DNA from: Polytrichum commune
Lineage: Eukaryota; Streptophyta; Polytrichopsida; Polytrichales; Polytrichaceae
NCBI GenBank assembly: GCA_950295325.1
Contig: OX485803.1
Coordinates: forward strand, 34,983,554 to 35,047,553
Direction of reading: 5' to 3'
DNA length: 64,000 nt
Shown: one piece after another, positions 37,801 to 49,507 of the stretch
Layout: every line of letters begins with the position of its first letter
Numbering within the stretch: position 1 is the first letter of the stretch
Made by a program: the position numbers and the translations under genes
Notes under the pieces: model-generated
The model's database searches: none
Told to the model about the DNA's origin: nothing
Seen by the model: only the letters and a program-made list of their open reading frames with translations

Positions 37801-39690
37801 CATTAACCTCATTGGCCCGTAAGCCCATAGGGATGGATTTCTTCCGGGCCTTCTAACATGGATGCCACAAATCCCATGTCCTTTTCAATGTCCTTTGGTA
37901 ACATTCTTATATGCATGCCAAATTTTAGGTATTACCAGCAACTTTTATGGGAGGTTTATCAACATGTAAATCCATATTTCCATATGACGTTTGGGCGTAA
38001 TGAAATCGTATGCATGTAGTTCTATATGGGATCTTGTGATAGATATGACCAGAAAATGGCTTTGAATGTGGGTTATCAACATGTCTTTGTTGCATGTTTG
38101 TGATGTCGTTTGTGAAAAACACATATTTACAATGATATTTTGACTACATTACTCCTCAAAGCACACACAAATTGCTGGTTGATATTATGTTTTGATCATC
38201 CATCATTTTTTGATCCTGATTTTAGAAAAATATACCTTTCGAAGATTGAAAGTGGCAAAACTTTTTGTTTTCCTTGGATGATTTACATAGAGTGGATGAA
38301 ATGGCTGAATCAACATAATTTGATAATGGAAAATTGCACAAATTTGGGAGGGGGAGTTGGATAAATGGAGTGATAATGTCTTATCCCATGTCGGATGGTG
38401 GAGGTGATTGTTGCAATGTTGAAACCCTACATTGGGAAGACCCATCAATTACTTAAAGGAATATCAATCTCAAATCATATTACTCCAAGAAGACATTCTA
38501 GTCATTCCAGGTAGTTATAAAGTCATGATAAATGGAGACCCACTCAAGTTTGAAAGAGTCTCCCATAAGTCAATACTTGTGTTTGTGACCAAAAAATACA
38601 TTAGAGAAAAGTTAGTTTGCTCTATTATGAGACACTAGAAATTTTGTAATATCATGAGGTCTTTTCTTAACATTGATTGGATTTAGGAAACACACAAGTG
38701 TTGAGAAGAGGGAAAAGAGATGGATAGACACAAATCTCGCAAAAACAAAAAAAGGAGAGAAGACTCCTAGTTACACAATGATTAAACTTCAAGTGACTAT
38801 TAGTTGTTCCATGGCCAACTAGATAAGCAACTACAATAATGTTGTCCCGTGGCGATTGAGGCAAACTATTGTTGAAGGATTAATGTGTTTTCAAGATCCC
38901 ATTTCAACAAATGAAACATTCTGCTACAATCTCACTTTACAAAAATAAGATTTTTGAACTACAAAAATCCTCAAAAATTTCTAGAAATCCTTAAGCAATA
39001 TAATCAACGCCGATACCGCCATGGTGCTACGATAGTCGTATTTATCCCTAGTAAACTAACTACAAGGCATGCTTGCGCCTTTGAAGATCAATCATAATGT
39101 TTCATAGCAACATGCTCTTTGCATTGTGAACAAAGCAATGATGTCACTCATGGGCTCAAGCAACAAGTGCACAATATGACGATGGCCAAATGCAACCTTT
39201 GACTCCAAGAAATGAATCTCGATGCTTTCACCTCTTAAAAGTGACAAGCATGTTCCAAAACCACTCGGAGTTGACATGATCGGTTGAATACGGAATGTTG
39301 CATAAGATAATAGAAAGATGCCAAGTGAAGCATGCAAGTAATGATGTTGTTTCAATTTATTTATGGAGCATGCAAACATCATGTACCCAATACCAAGTCA
39401 TACGTATCCTTGGGAACCACTTAGGGTTGATTAGTAAGCCGGTGTGTATGATTGAAGCCACACCAAAATCCTCGCCGGAATCCAAATATCAATATCCCAT
39501 CATTATTGAGGTCATTGCACTCCGTTATTCTAAGAAATCGGCTTTTATGACAACATCTTGATGTACTTCTAGTCCCATAAGTCCTCGGTTCCTTGAATTT
39601 TTGAATTCATTTCATTGTGAAGTCAAGCCATATGTGTATTTAGAGGTCCAATGCAAATCATCAAATTGATTAAGGTGTTTACATACATTA
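37801..39690. other. No recognisable gene
   Basis: Frames at 38140-38364, 38432-38638 and 39295-39561 (+) are protein-like in composition but carry no motif I can name. They may belong to an old retroelement. Confidence 0.4.
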
Positions 39691-40200
39691 AGGGTTAAAT
39701 CTTTCTAAAAGAGTTGGCCAAACAAATTTAGAATGATGAAAATGCCATATGACTTCTACTTAATTTATCGACACTTTGGGACCTAACCCTTAAAGGAGGT
39801 AGGGGCTCAATGTACAACATACAATTTGTACAAGCCTCACCAAGTATTAAAATCATTGAAAATTAAGGGGTTGAAGAATTTGTTTATTTATCTACTTGTA
39901 TTAAGTATTAAAACAAAACAACACTTATATGTGACATTAATGATCATAATACAAAGTATGCATTCATATCCACGGGCACTCAAGCTATGTCTTTGAACTT
40001 TAATCTTCAATGAGATCAAGGTCTATAACCAATTCAAAAAGTGAACTTGAAGAATAAATCAATGTCAAATGTGGGCATTTTTGACACAATTAGCTAGAAA
40101 TAAAAGTATGTAGCTTAAAATATGTATATGTATTTTTAACGCATAAAGATGCCCAATCTCAGACACTTAAAGGTTAGGTTGACATTCCATTAAAAAAATC
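39690..40200 (-). repeat. Inverted diverged copy of the ~410-bp array unit
   Basis: Read on the minus strand it gives CTTGGTGAGGCTTGTACAAA and CATTGAGCCCC, then AAGGGTTAGGTCCC, the same order as in 16.70-16.80 and 17.10-17.19 kb. Confidence 0.5.
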
Positions 40201-41216
40201 ATAGTTAGTGTTAGTAAATGATACACCACCATTGAGCATATGCCAATTAAGATTTTGACATTATGGAACATTATGTAAAAGAACATGTTAAGAGAAGTTG
40301 AAAATAATAATGATCAATTTCAACATGTGTGTGGGACTTAAATGGATGTATTGGGCTTTACAACTACTTCTTTGAATTTACAAAACATCATATTAGTACG
40401 AGATGCTTAGTAAATCCAAATAGAAGCTATAACCATTGTCCTCATAAATGTCGGAGCTTACATGAATTGAGTTTTAAGGTAGAAGTGTCTGTCATAGTCA
40501 CTTGCGTAACCCCAAAAATAATTATCCAACATTTTATTTGGGTTAAGACTTATGTTATGCGCATAATGACATTAAGATCATATAAATCATAGCATATCTA
40601 TTTTGTTTGCAAAACTTCCAAACTCACAAGATTAATTCTTCGCTGCCATTTGACCTTCTTCAACCAATGAGTTGTGATTTTAGTCTATGAAACAATACAA
40701 TTGGTGTTAATAAGTTGCAAGCACTGTCAAGTACACAACTTCATTACGTTACATAGGTTTAAGCGAAAGTGATTCAAAACTATATACTAACTTTGAATTT
40801 TGTGAAGGAAAAAATCATAAACATTTGAAGAACACATTGATCTACAAAGCCAAGTACTTTGTGTTGCCAAGATATTTTTCAAGAAAAGTCTACACATTTT
40901 AGAAGATAATGCAAGTAGTGTACAAGTAGATATATACATGGCACCATGAGAAATAAAAATAAAAAATAAAAATCCAAGTTAAACAACACTTTGCTACTAC
41001 TTTTAGGCATTTGACCAAAAATGTTATGATTTTAGTAACCTAGAGCACTTTTCCCGTATACTTGACCGTGCTTGCTCCCCAAACATTGATATACATAGTT
41101 GTCCACTTTTAGGGGGGGAGGAAGCAAGTGTCGGAATCGGAATCACTGATGGAATTGAATGTTTCTACCAAATAAGAACACAAAATAAACACATTTGTAG
41201 CTCAAAATTATATGTA
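40201..41216. other. No recognisable feature
   Basis: AT-rich spacer up to the hAT element. Frames are short. Confidence 0.5.
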
Positions 41217-41224
41217 CTTGGACC

Positions 41225-42209
41225 CAATGATCGGGGAAAACCGACGGCTAGTTCATTATCAGCCGATGGATTTCCCCTCATGGCCGGTCCAAATTTCCAA
41301 CCATCGGATGGCAATCCGATTGTAATTTCAATCCTCCGGCAATTAGCCAATGAACTAGAAAATGTCCCGGAAATGTAGCCGATTCTTCTTGTGAGTTACT
41401 GGATTTCAGCCGGAAGAAGTATTCAAATATTGGCCGATACCCGGGAAATGGTAACCGATACCCTCCAGGTCATGAGCATGGGTATCTGAGTGCAGGCATG
41501 TATCGAGGGATGTAGGTCAAGGCTTCGAAGATGAACGGCAACTTGCTCCGCGGCGGCGCCTCCATCCTCCGTGAAAGGGCGTTTTCCTGTTCAAAATACT
41601 ATTAAACAAAAACTTCGTAATCGAATGTCTACATCTAACTTAGAAAGTATGATGCGTGTTGCTATAGAAGGCCTAGACAATGATTTTGATGACATTCTAA
41701 CAAGTGCTCTAGATCTTTGGAAGGATGTTGCTAAGTTTCGCTATTTGTATAGCAATCCAGAGCGCTATTTGTTTGGGGCATTTGATGATGCACTTGAGGA
41801 AGTACCCTAAACCTTAAACTTTTTGAATTATGCAACCTTTCCATGACCAAATCCAATTGCTTCTATGAAGAATTGGGGGACCCTTGGCCTTCAAGCGGTG
41901 AAGGCATTGCTAGGTTCAATTCATGCCAAGGATATTAACTCTTCAAATTTAAGATTTTGAACATGCCTTTCTTTTCACTTATTCAAGATTTTGTACTAAG
42001 AAATGATTTCTAATAACTTTTCATACATTTTTTAAACAATTAATGCCGATATGAATTCCATTTAATCGGATATTGGCCAATGAAAATATGATTGGCCGAT
42101 TGATTTTACAAAAGACCGGCTCTTGCCGATGTAAATTGGAAAAAATCCGACCCTTCGTAGCAACTACCGGCAATTAGCCACTAAGGCTTCAAAAACTTCC
42201 TGAACTCTG
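41225..42209 (+). mobile_element. hAT element, 985 bp, with 8-bp target duplication (family member 2)
   Basis: Bounded by the perfect 8-bp direct repeat CTTGGACC (41217-41224 and 42210-42217). Left end CAATGATCGGGGAAAACCGA; right end, reverse-complemented, CAGAGTTCAGGAAG. These match the ends of 33301-34338 (left consensus CAATGNNCRGGGARAACCG). Subterminal regions are dense in GCCGAT and ACCGGC/GCCGG motifs. The middle holds a GC-rich patch (41535-41570) and a frame encoding the transposase C-terminus. Non-autonomous. Confidence 0.9.
41571..41810 (+). pseudogene. hAT transposase C-terminal (hATC) fragment
   Basis: A 79-codon frame. Residues LRNRMSTSNLESMMRVAIEG (about 15-34) are a good match to the last part of the hAT dimerisation domain, in which a K/R-N-R-L block precedes an L-(E/D)-x-L-M-R-I-x-x-E-G block. 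It then has FDDILTSALDLW and a tail with YLYSNPERYL also present at 33656-33814. The domain helps transposase subunits dimerise. The catalytic DDE region, BED zinc finger and earlier hATC segment are absent. The flanking termini and target duplication show it travelled as part of the element. The ATG at 41571 is the first Met of a truncated frame, not a proven start. Confidence 0.75.
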
Positions 42210-42419
42210 CTTGGACCCCATATCACCTCCCTCAAATCCCAACATACGTCGATATTGAGGAATTCGAATGCTACCCTACAAAGAACCCTAAATCCTTAAC
42301 CATTCAATCTAGGTAGGGGAAGAGTGAAGATTATGAAAATGAACAGAAGAAGAAGAAAACGAAGATCATTTGCACGTGTAACTTACCTGTTACTCAGACC
42401 AGTGCCCGAGAAGTTTTTG

Positions 42420-42620
42420 GGCATGTATAGTTGGTCAAGATCCTAGTGATTCTAAATCCAACCGGTTACATGTTGACATCATCTTCCGGTTTTGCTTTTA
42501 TTCATTTGAGGAGGCATATTCTCCATAGATTCCTCTAAAACGATTGCTATTTCTCCTGAAGTCTCCAACTTCCAACCGGTTATTTCTCAAATTCAGCCGG
42601 TCCATCTATAACTAATTGCC
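42420..42620 (+). repeat. CCTAGTG..CCAAGTCCAACCGGTT family, copy 2
   Basis: GATCCTAGTGATTCTAAATC, CAACCGGTTACATGTTGACA and CAACCGGTTATTTC match 47.70-47.89 kb and 16.06-16.22 kb. GCCCGAGAAGTTTTTGGGCA upstream also matches 47.96-47.99 kb. Confidence 0.65.
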
Positions 42621-42646
42621 GGTTCAACCTGGACATACACTCAGAC

Positions 42647-43300
42647 GATTTGGGCGAACGAACCCATACACTCAGTCGATTTGGGTGAACCAACTCATAC
42701 ACTTGTTTCTTGTTGAATGCCTAAACCCTTGCCTCCAAGGAACCAATGTACAGGTTGGTTCGCCCCAGCCGACTAGACCCAGTGAATCGTACAGAAATAC
42801 GCTTAGCTTAATGCCCAAATTAAAACAATACATCAAATACTCCACCCACCACTCGTTCCGGTTCCACACCCCGGTAGGCTGGGGCGAACCAACCTGTACA
42901 GTGGTTCCTTGGATGCAAGGGTTTAGGCATCCAACAAGGAACAAGTGTATGGGTTGGTTCGCTCAAATCCACCCCGATAAGCTGGGGCGAACCAACCCGT
43001 ACAATGATTTCTTGGAGGCAAGGGTTTAGGCATCCAACAAAAAATGAGTGTATGGGTTGGTTCACCCAAATCCACCCCGGTAGGCTGGGGCGAACCAACC
43101 CGTACAGTGGTTTCTTGAAGGCAAGGGCTTAAACATCCAAGATGGAACGAGTGTATGGGTTGGTTCGTCACCCAAATCCACCCCAGTAGACTGGGACGAA
43201 CCAACCCGTACAGTGGTTCCTTGGAGGCAAGGGTTTAGACATCTAACAGGAAACGCATGTATGGGTTGGTTTGTCGCCCAAATGCACCCCGGTGCCGGTG
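42647..43300 (+). repeat. Array of 103-bp hairpin units, one inverted then four direct
   Basis: Four direct units end their first arm (GGGGCGAACCAACCYGTACA) at 42900, 43003, 43106 and 43212 (periods 103, 103, 106). An additional unit at about 42682-42776 is in reverse orientation, with a part-copy at 42647-42676. Each unit is itself a foldback: arm CGAACCAACCCGTACAGTGG, a loop containing GGCAAGGGTTTAGGCA, then a return arm ending TGTATGGGTTGGTTCG. Frames here give repetitive peptides such as NQPIHSFFVGCLNPC, which are by-products. Single units lie at 49043-49078 and 55955-56055. Confidence 0.85.
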
Positions 43301-44720
43301 GCCACGTTAGTACCCCTACCCCACATTTACACGCACTAGCGCGGGGACGGGGTTTAGCCCGATCCGCCCGCCGGGTGGGGGGGGATGGTCAAAGGTCTTC
43401 TACAGAGGGAGGGGGGGGGGGTCTCGCACACACACACACATGGCTTGATTGGGAGTACACATTATGAGGAGCGGGGGGGGGGGGAGATAATAAAGGGGGG
43501 CCAGGGGAAACAAAAGGGGAGGGGGGTGAGGTCAGCGGATCGCGGGGGTGTCAGGCCCAAGATTTGGAGGTACGAGGGGTGTTAGTGTGGCCATGTGCCC
43601 CAGGGCTCTCCCTTTTGTCGTCTCCCTGCCTGCCCTGCCTGCCTGCCTGCCTGAATTGTACCCTGCATTGCGTTGCATTGCGTTGCGTTGTGGGGCGTTG
43701 CGGAGTCATTTCAAGCCTCCCCGGCCAATTCCCCTTCTCTTCCTTCACTTAGACCTCCTACCTAGGCTCTGAACGAACCCACCCAAGCCCCCCCACCTGT
43801 GTTGTTGGCCCTGCCATTTGTTGTACGCTCTCCCCCCTCCCATGCCCTACTAGGGCTGGCCTAGCCCCACTCATGGCTGGCTGGCTGGCTGGCTGGCTAG
43901 CTAGCTCCAGGCAGAGAGAGAGAGAGAGGGAGAGGAAGGGAGAGAGAGAGAGAGATGGATGGATTCACCGCTAATTCCCCCGTTTAAAATCGTGCGCTGT
44001 GAAATGGTACACGTGGGTGAAATGCGGCGCTGGGTTGGTGAAACATAAAGTCACCGCCCCTTATTAAACTCGTACATGAATGACGCCCCCTCCCTCCCTC
44101 GCTTTTGGTTTGGTTTGGTTTTGTTTTGTTTTGTTTTCCCTCCCCACTTGTGTTCAGTATGGGATGATGTCTCAAGAGGCATAACCCCTCATGTGATACC
44201 ACGACTAAGTTGGGGTATACATTTGGGTAACGGGCTCGCATTCATGCCAGTACAATGTACGGGCGTCTGCTTTTCTTTTTTCTTTTCTTGAGTATGGGAC
44301 GTGATGAGGTATGGAAGCGAAGCGAAGAGAGGGGGGGGGGGGGGGGGGGAGGGTGCCAAAACGGCCGCTTTGGAGCGTCGAGCGTACCACGTTAGTATCG
44401 CCACGTTTCTCAAAGTCGTGAACGGTTCTTGTGTTCGTTTCGGGTCGGGGGTTGCGATGCGAGGAGGCGGTGTCATGTTTGCGTCGCGTGTGTGAAGGTT
44501 ACGAGCGTTCAAAGTGTTCTTGGTTGATGGTCTACGACCAACATGGGAGCTTGATGTTACGCTGGTGGACATTCTCAAAATCAACATAAACTCATTTTTG
44601 CAAGGTTTTAGGGCGTCAGTTTCGGCATTATTTACCATGTATTGTCATGTGGGGCGCACGTCCAAGTCCGTGTACATTCATGGCATGGGATCGAAGCAAA
44701 GCGAATTGAGATCTTAATCC
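43301..44720. other. GC-rich, microsatellite-rich block
   Basis: Contrasts with the AT-rich surroundings. It holds G runs (43473-43484; 44331-44349), GCCT repeats near 43635-43650, TTGCG repeats near 43668-43690, GGCT repeats near 43876-43900, GA runs near 43914-43952 and GGTTT/TGTTT repeats near 44107-44135. Frames up to 149 codons on both strands reflect GC content. CpG words are frequent, so it could be an old promoter/CpG-island-like or retroelement LTR region. No gene start was recognised. Confidence 0.5.
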
Positions 44721-47445
44721 ACTTAGTGAATTTATGAATGATCCATGTGAATTCTAGATTTAGTTTGGTTTACATATGTGGACTCCTTCCACGTTTAAGG
44801 GTCTATAATATTCTAGTTAGTGCATCCCCCCTCCCCCTCCCCATATGTATGTCCCCCAAACAAGGTAAATGTTTTGGGTGTGTTGTTGTAAGCACCACAT
44901 ACTTTGGTTCATGACACCTACCATGGGGGTTGTAGGAAAGAACTTGCCACCCTAATATCGTTGTCAATCCACTCCAATAAGGTCCCAATGGACTAAATTT
45001 AGCTTTCCGACTTGGATTTAGGAGCTGGTTCATCTATAAATAAATAAATTATGGGTTTATCCAATGTTGCTCTATGTTATTGCCCTTCCTCTGGTAGGCC
45101 TCACAAAACTTTACACAAGGATCGCATACCTTACATGTCACCAAGTCTAACTTGCATGGCGAGCTACAAAAAAACGAATTGGGATTTCTTGGGCATTTTG
45201 AGGTGGCCCCGTATTGACCCATGCCCATGATGCCACATCTATGTTGATACGTGCAATTACATTGCCTTCATGAATAGGTTGCCTCTTTACCCATGCAATT
45301 TGCCTTGGGTCAAAACCAAATCACAAACCCTTATAACTTTGTATATTCATGTATAAAGCAACCACAATATTAAATTTATTATGTTCTTACCGTAGTAGTA
45401 AATATAGCATGAAATAGTGTGCAAAGTCAGTAAATCATTGAGGGCCAGCCTAATTGCAAATATTAGTGTAGGTTTCCTTGCATATGTTGATCATCCATAC
45501 TTAACATGATTCACATGTTCAAGTAAAATTTTGGGTCAACAAATCCTTGTTTTCTTTTCACAATATTAGTTTGTGAAAAACGGATTGAAGTAAGTGGGCC
45601 TAGTTCAATTATAATTGAGTGGTTGAGTGTGGATCTAAGAATGAACACCAAAAAGACACGTGTTTAAAAGAGATGGTAGTCTTTTGTGAATTTAAGAGTC
45701 AGTAGACTAATGACATGGGAAAGTCTTTGTGGCAAAGCTCGAGCAAACTATAGTACTCTTGGTGATAGTCACTAAAATCCTTCTATTTTTTTTCAAGGCT
45801 TCAACTTTGATTTATGTAATATAAACTTGGATTCGGATCCCCACCACGGAAAATTAATATTTTTCTAGGAGCCAATGACAATATGAATGTTAATCACGAT
45901 CCCTAGTTTGCATTATAACCAACTCTTTTTGATGAGCCTCACACAATATCTAGTAGGCCATGAATCATAATGTGCTTCATGTCATGTAGGATGCCACGTA
46001 GATTTTTCTAACATTCAAAATTCTTTGGTACTTCACATCTTCAATATCTAGTGTAAAGTGAACTTGGACCGTCTCCGACTTCTCGACCAATCACATATTT
46101 TGTATATCGTGGGTCACGGGCCCTCAAGTTGTTGTGTAAACTAGTCCTTTCTATATTTAGCATGTGTAAAAATAATAAGCATGCCACATGCCATCCAAAA
46201 CTTGATCAACCCATAAAGAACTCCCAAACCTTCACCTATGTGACACCCACAATTAGTATCTATAGATTGATTCTAGAAATACGCATTAAGGAAATTAAGG
46301 TAGCGGTACTTAAGTTGATGCAAGATGAAGCAGGAATATTATGAGAGTATGTTATACTTCACCGAAATAATGGAATGAATAATTGGGACCAAAGCCATAA
46401 GGAAGTGTGAGACCCCCAACCCCCAACTAAGATTGGTACTTCTAAACATTGTAAGTAGTGTGAGCCACAATAGCAAGGGTCGATTAGAGGCAACCAATTT
46501 CACCACTGAGCCAATCTCGACACCTATTCTTTTAAACATCTTGAAGTAGATAATTATGTCACAACATTATTCATAGCCATAAGTGTGTTGTTCTTTCTAA
46601 TTATGATTTTTGCATTTGGTTCGTATACATCCCCCTTTACTATCAAATGCAGATTGAGAGATGGAAGATTACCCAAGGAGTGCATTCAATGTGGGTAGCC
46701 ATGACTCCCATGATTGCATTTTAAAAGAACAACCGCCAAAGTGATTGCACATAAATTGGTCTTTATTTTGGTGTATTTTAAATTTTTGATGTCGTCAAGC
46801 AGATTTCGTCTGTATAAAAACACTAAAATAAATATCTCCCCCCCTTTTTTTTGCCTAAACTTTGACTAAGAAGTTATACATTTATTTTTAAATTTGGCAA
46901 AAGTACGTACTTACGTGAGTCATGGTCATTTTCATAACATCACTAAGAGGACATATAATGGTCTCTTTCCAAATCCAAGACAATCGTCTTATACGAAATA
47001 GAAATGGTCCAAGTTGCCAGGCGGATGACCTCAACCCTTGATCACCTTGGTCCCCCGATTCACGGTGGCAATCTTGTCGAAGCTTGGATATGGTAACTTT
47101 GTTCCCACTTTGGCAAGGTCCTCACTCATCTGTGTATTGGGAGCAATTTTGCCCCCAAGAAATAACGATACCCATTATTATGTTTGCAACCAAGTTCATG
47201 CTACAATTGGCAGCTACACTAGTTCACCCTATAAGTGTCAAGTGAGACACTTGACATTACACATGCTATATTTAGCATCGAGTCTCACAACATAAGATCC
47301 AAAGAGAATCATCCTAGCACAAATTTCCATTTTATTCACGGGCATGTATTTAGTAAACATCCTTTGTTCGGTTGCTTTTCTTCTTATTATTATTATTACT
47401 ACTAGGGCACCTACATCATCAACGCTAAGCTTACGTGGTTACCTG
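44721..47445. other. No recognisable gene; dispersed-repeat fragment
   Basis: 45590-45740 matches the abundant dispersed repeat in reverse (AAGAATGAACACCAAAAAGA, ACGTGTTTAAAAGAG). The rest is AT-rich spacer with short frames. Confidence 0.5.
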
Positions 47446-47449
47446 TACC

Positions 47450-47670
47450 CTCCAAGAATGGGTACCAAACAGACACGTGCTTAAATGATATTTTACTTAC
47501 ATGCTCATATGAGAATTCAATGCGCACAGGAATCTTCACTTTGATGATGACGATGATTAAGATATTCATACGAGCTCCAAGATATATGAGCAGAGTGGCT
47601 ATGGTCTCAATTTGAATTGTTAACCATCTCGTACTATTTGTGTTTTCTCCAGATTTTGGCATAAAATCTC
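47450..47670 (-). repeat. Abundant dispersed repeat, reversed copy
   Basis: ACACGTGCTTAAATGA, AGGAATCTTCACTTTGATGA and AGATATTCATACGAGCTCC correspond to the reverse of 35.87-36.02 kb. Confidence 0.6.
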
Positions 47671-47699
47671 TTAAGTGATAAGTTATGGGTGCCGCCTCT

Positions 47700-47890
47700 A
47701 CTCTCTAATCGGTCGAGATCCTAGTGTTTCCAAGTCCAACCAGTTTTCCTACATGTTGACATCGTTCAGTTTTCCTTCATCAATTTGCGGCATATCCTCT
47801 CAATTCCTCATAAACTGATTGGTAGTTTTTCCTAAAGTCTGGAACTTGTGCTGGTGGTTTCATAACCTCCACCTGCTCATCTGTAAGTAG
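47700..47890 (+). repeat. CCTAGTG..CCAAGTCCAACCGGTT family, copy 3
   Basis: GATCCTAGTGTTTCCAAGTC, CAACCAGTTTTCCTACATGT and TGACATCGTTCAGTTTTCC parallel copies 1 and 2. It is immediately followed by the related 98-bp tandem array. Confidence 0.65.
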
Positions 47891-47979
47891 CGGCCAGTTC
47901 TCCCCATTCCATTGCCATGTTGCCTTCACATGGATTCATTTTGTGGCTGTCAAGCAGTGCCTGGGAAGATTATTGGGCA

Positions 47980-48620
47980 GCATAATCGGTCGAGACCCGA
48001 GAGTGTAAATTCCCAAGCTCAACCGGCTACATCTTCCGGTTTTCCTTGATAAATTCGAGGTATACATCTTCCGGTTTAACTGATCGGTGATTATCCTGAA
48101 GTCTTCAGCTTCAACTGGCTACGTCTTCCGGTCGTCCTTGATAAATTCGAGGTATATTCTATAGATACCCTCTTTAACTGATCAGCGATCATACTGAAGT
48201 CTTCGGCTTCAACCAGCTACATCTTCCGTGGTTGTACTTGATAAATTTGAGGTGTATTCTATAGATACCCTCTTTTAACTGATCGGCGATTATCCTGAAT
48301 TCTTTGGCTTCGACCGGCTGCATCTTCCGGTTGTACTTGACAAATTCGAGGTGTATTCTATAGATACTTTCATTAATTGATCGGCGATTATCCTGAAGTC
48401 CTCGGCTTCAACCGGCTACGTCTTCCGGTTGTCCTTGATAACTTTGAGGTGTATTCTATAGGATACCTTCTTTAACTGATAAGCGATTTTCCTGAAGTCT
48501 TCGGCTTCGACCGGCCACATCTTCCGGTTGCCCTTGATAAATTTGAGGTATATTCTATAAATTCCTCTTTAACTGACGGGCGATTTTGCTGAAGTCACCG
48601 GCTGTTTTTCCCACTCCACC
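47980..48620 (+). repeat. ~98-bp tandem array, about six copies (CCGGYTACATCTTCCGGTT)
   Basis: The word CTGAA, the start of TGAAGTCTTCGGCTTC in most copies, recurs with TGAA at 48097, 48195, 48296, 48394, 48493 and 48590 (periods 98, 101, 98, 99, 97). Each unit also has ACATCTTCCGGTTGT, CTTGATAAATTCGAGGTATA and TTTAACTGATCGGCGAT. The array starts with a shortened unit and follows the head of a CCTAGTG-family repeat, so it looks like local amplification of part of that element. Confidence 0.85.
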
Positions 48621-48789
48621 GGTTCATCATCTGGAGCCAGCGGTCAGTTTGCGGCACAGACTAGTTCTGGGAGCGAGGTCTGTAGAGGTTCTGGTGGACT
48701 TGAGTCCTTCTCCTGCCACAACATTCTAACATAATAGTCAAAGGGAATTCCATGCTTCCAGGCTCCAACATACAGTATATAGGTCCCCC

Positions 48790-48822
48790 AGGTCCCCCAG
48801 CCCAGCCCAGCCCAGCCCAGCC
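48790..48822. repeat. CCCAG pentanucleotide repeat
   Basis: About five tandem CCCAG units (48797-48821), preceded by the related CCCCCAGGT. Confidence 0.9.
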
Positions 48823-49042
48823 AGGAGCCTGCCAACACCAGTTGCATTAAGTTTCGGCATTCTTGAGCCTCCAGTGAGTGGATTCCGTCGTCAAAGAACT
48901 TTTAACCCCTGCATAAAGACTTCTCAATCAGGCCTATAGAAGGAAACCCAATTGAAGCCGAGCTGTTGCTAGCAAAATGTTCTGAGCATTGTCTAGGAAG
49001 TTAAGAAACAAGTCAGGTTTGACACCACCTGTAATGAGATCT

Positions 49043-49078
49043 GGGCAAACCAACCAGTGTACGGGTTGTTTCGCCCCA
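49043..49078 (+). repeat. Loop-less copy of the 103-bp hairpin unit
   Basis: GGGCAAACCAACCAGTGTACGG followed by GTTGTTTCGCCCC: the two arms of the hairpin unit at 42.7-43.3 kb directly abutting, with the loop and inner arms missing. Confidence 0.7.
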
Positions 49079-49152
49079 ACCCTGTAATGACTGGTTAGGG
49101 TTTTCAAAAAACTGAATATATGATCAAACAAAGCTTGCAGATTTTCAACGAA

Positions 49153-49507
49153 ACCTACACTAAATGGTCTTGATATTGTGAGCCACAGTAATTTTCTAGA
49201 GCCCACACCAACTCTCATAATGAGAATTAATGTAGGTCACATTAATTTACGCAAAATCTCTGGTTTCAATTGGTGTGGCCAATTCTTTTTCTAAAAATTT
49301 GTTGTGGATGAATTCTGTCACTTTTTTCCCCCTATAATTAACACCCATGTGTTGGGCGGGAAGTCTTCATGAAAATTTAGGGGCATACTCATGGTTTTTG
49401 ACTCACGATAATTATTTCCATCTCGACTAGAGACTTAGTGTGGCCATCATTAATTATTTCTATGATAGTTTTCTACCCACACAAATAAATATGTTTAGTG
49501 TAGTGAT
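49153..49507. mobile_element. Possible CACTA-like MITE
   Basis: Left CCTACACTAAATGG and right ATGTTTAGTGTAGTG are inverted and match the ends of the MITEs at 30277-30603 and 58445-58778. The interior does not match clearly and no target duplication was seen. Confidence 0.4.

Noticed and set aside
42616..43204. Frames encoding repeated NQPIHSF..GCLNPC peptides as a repeat protein gene
   Set aside because: They are translations of the 103-bp hairpin units on both strands; unit lengths of 103 and 106 bp are not multiples of three together.
46671..46730. CIQCG..SHDSHDC zinc-knuckle-like peptide
   Set aside because: Needs a frameshift and the Cys/His spacing is not the CX2CX4HX4C form; chance cannot be excluded.
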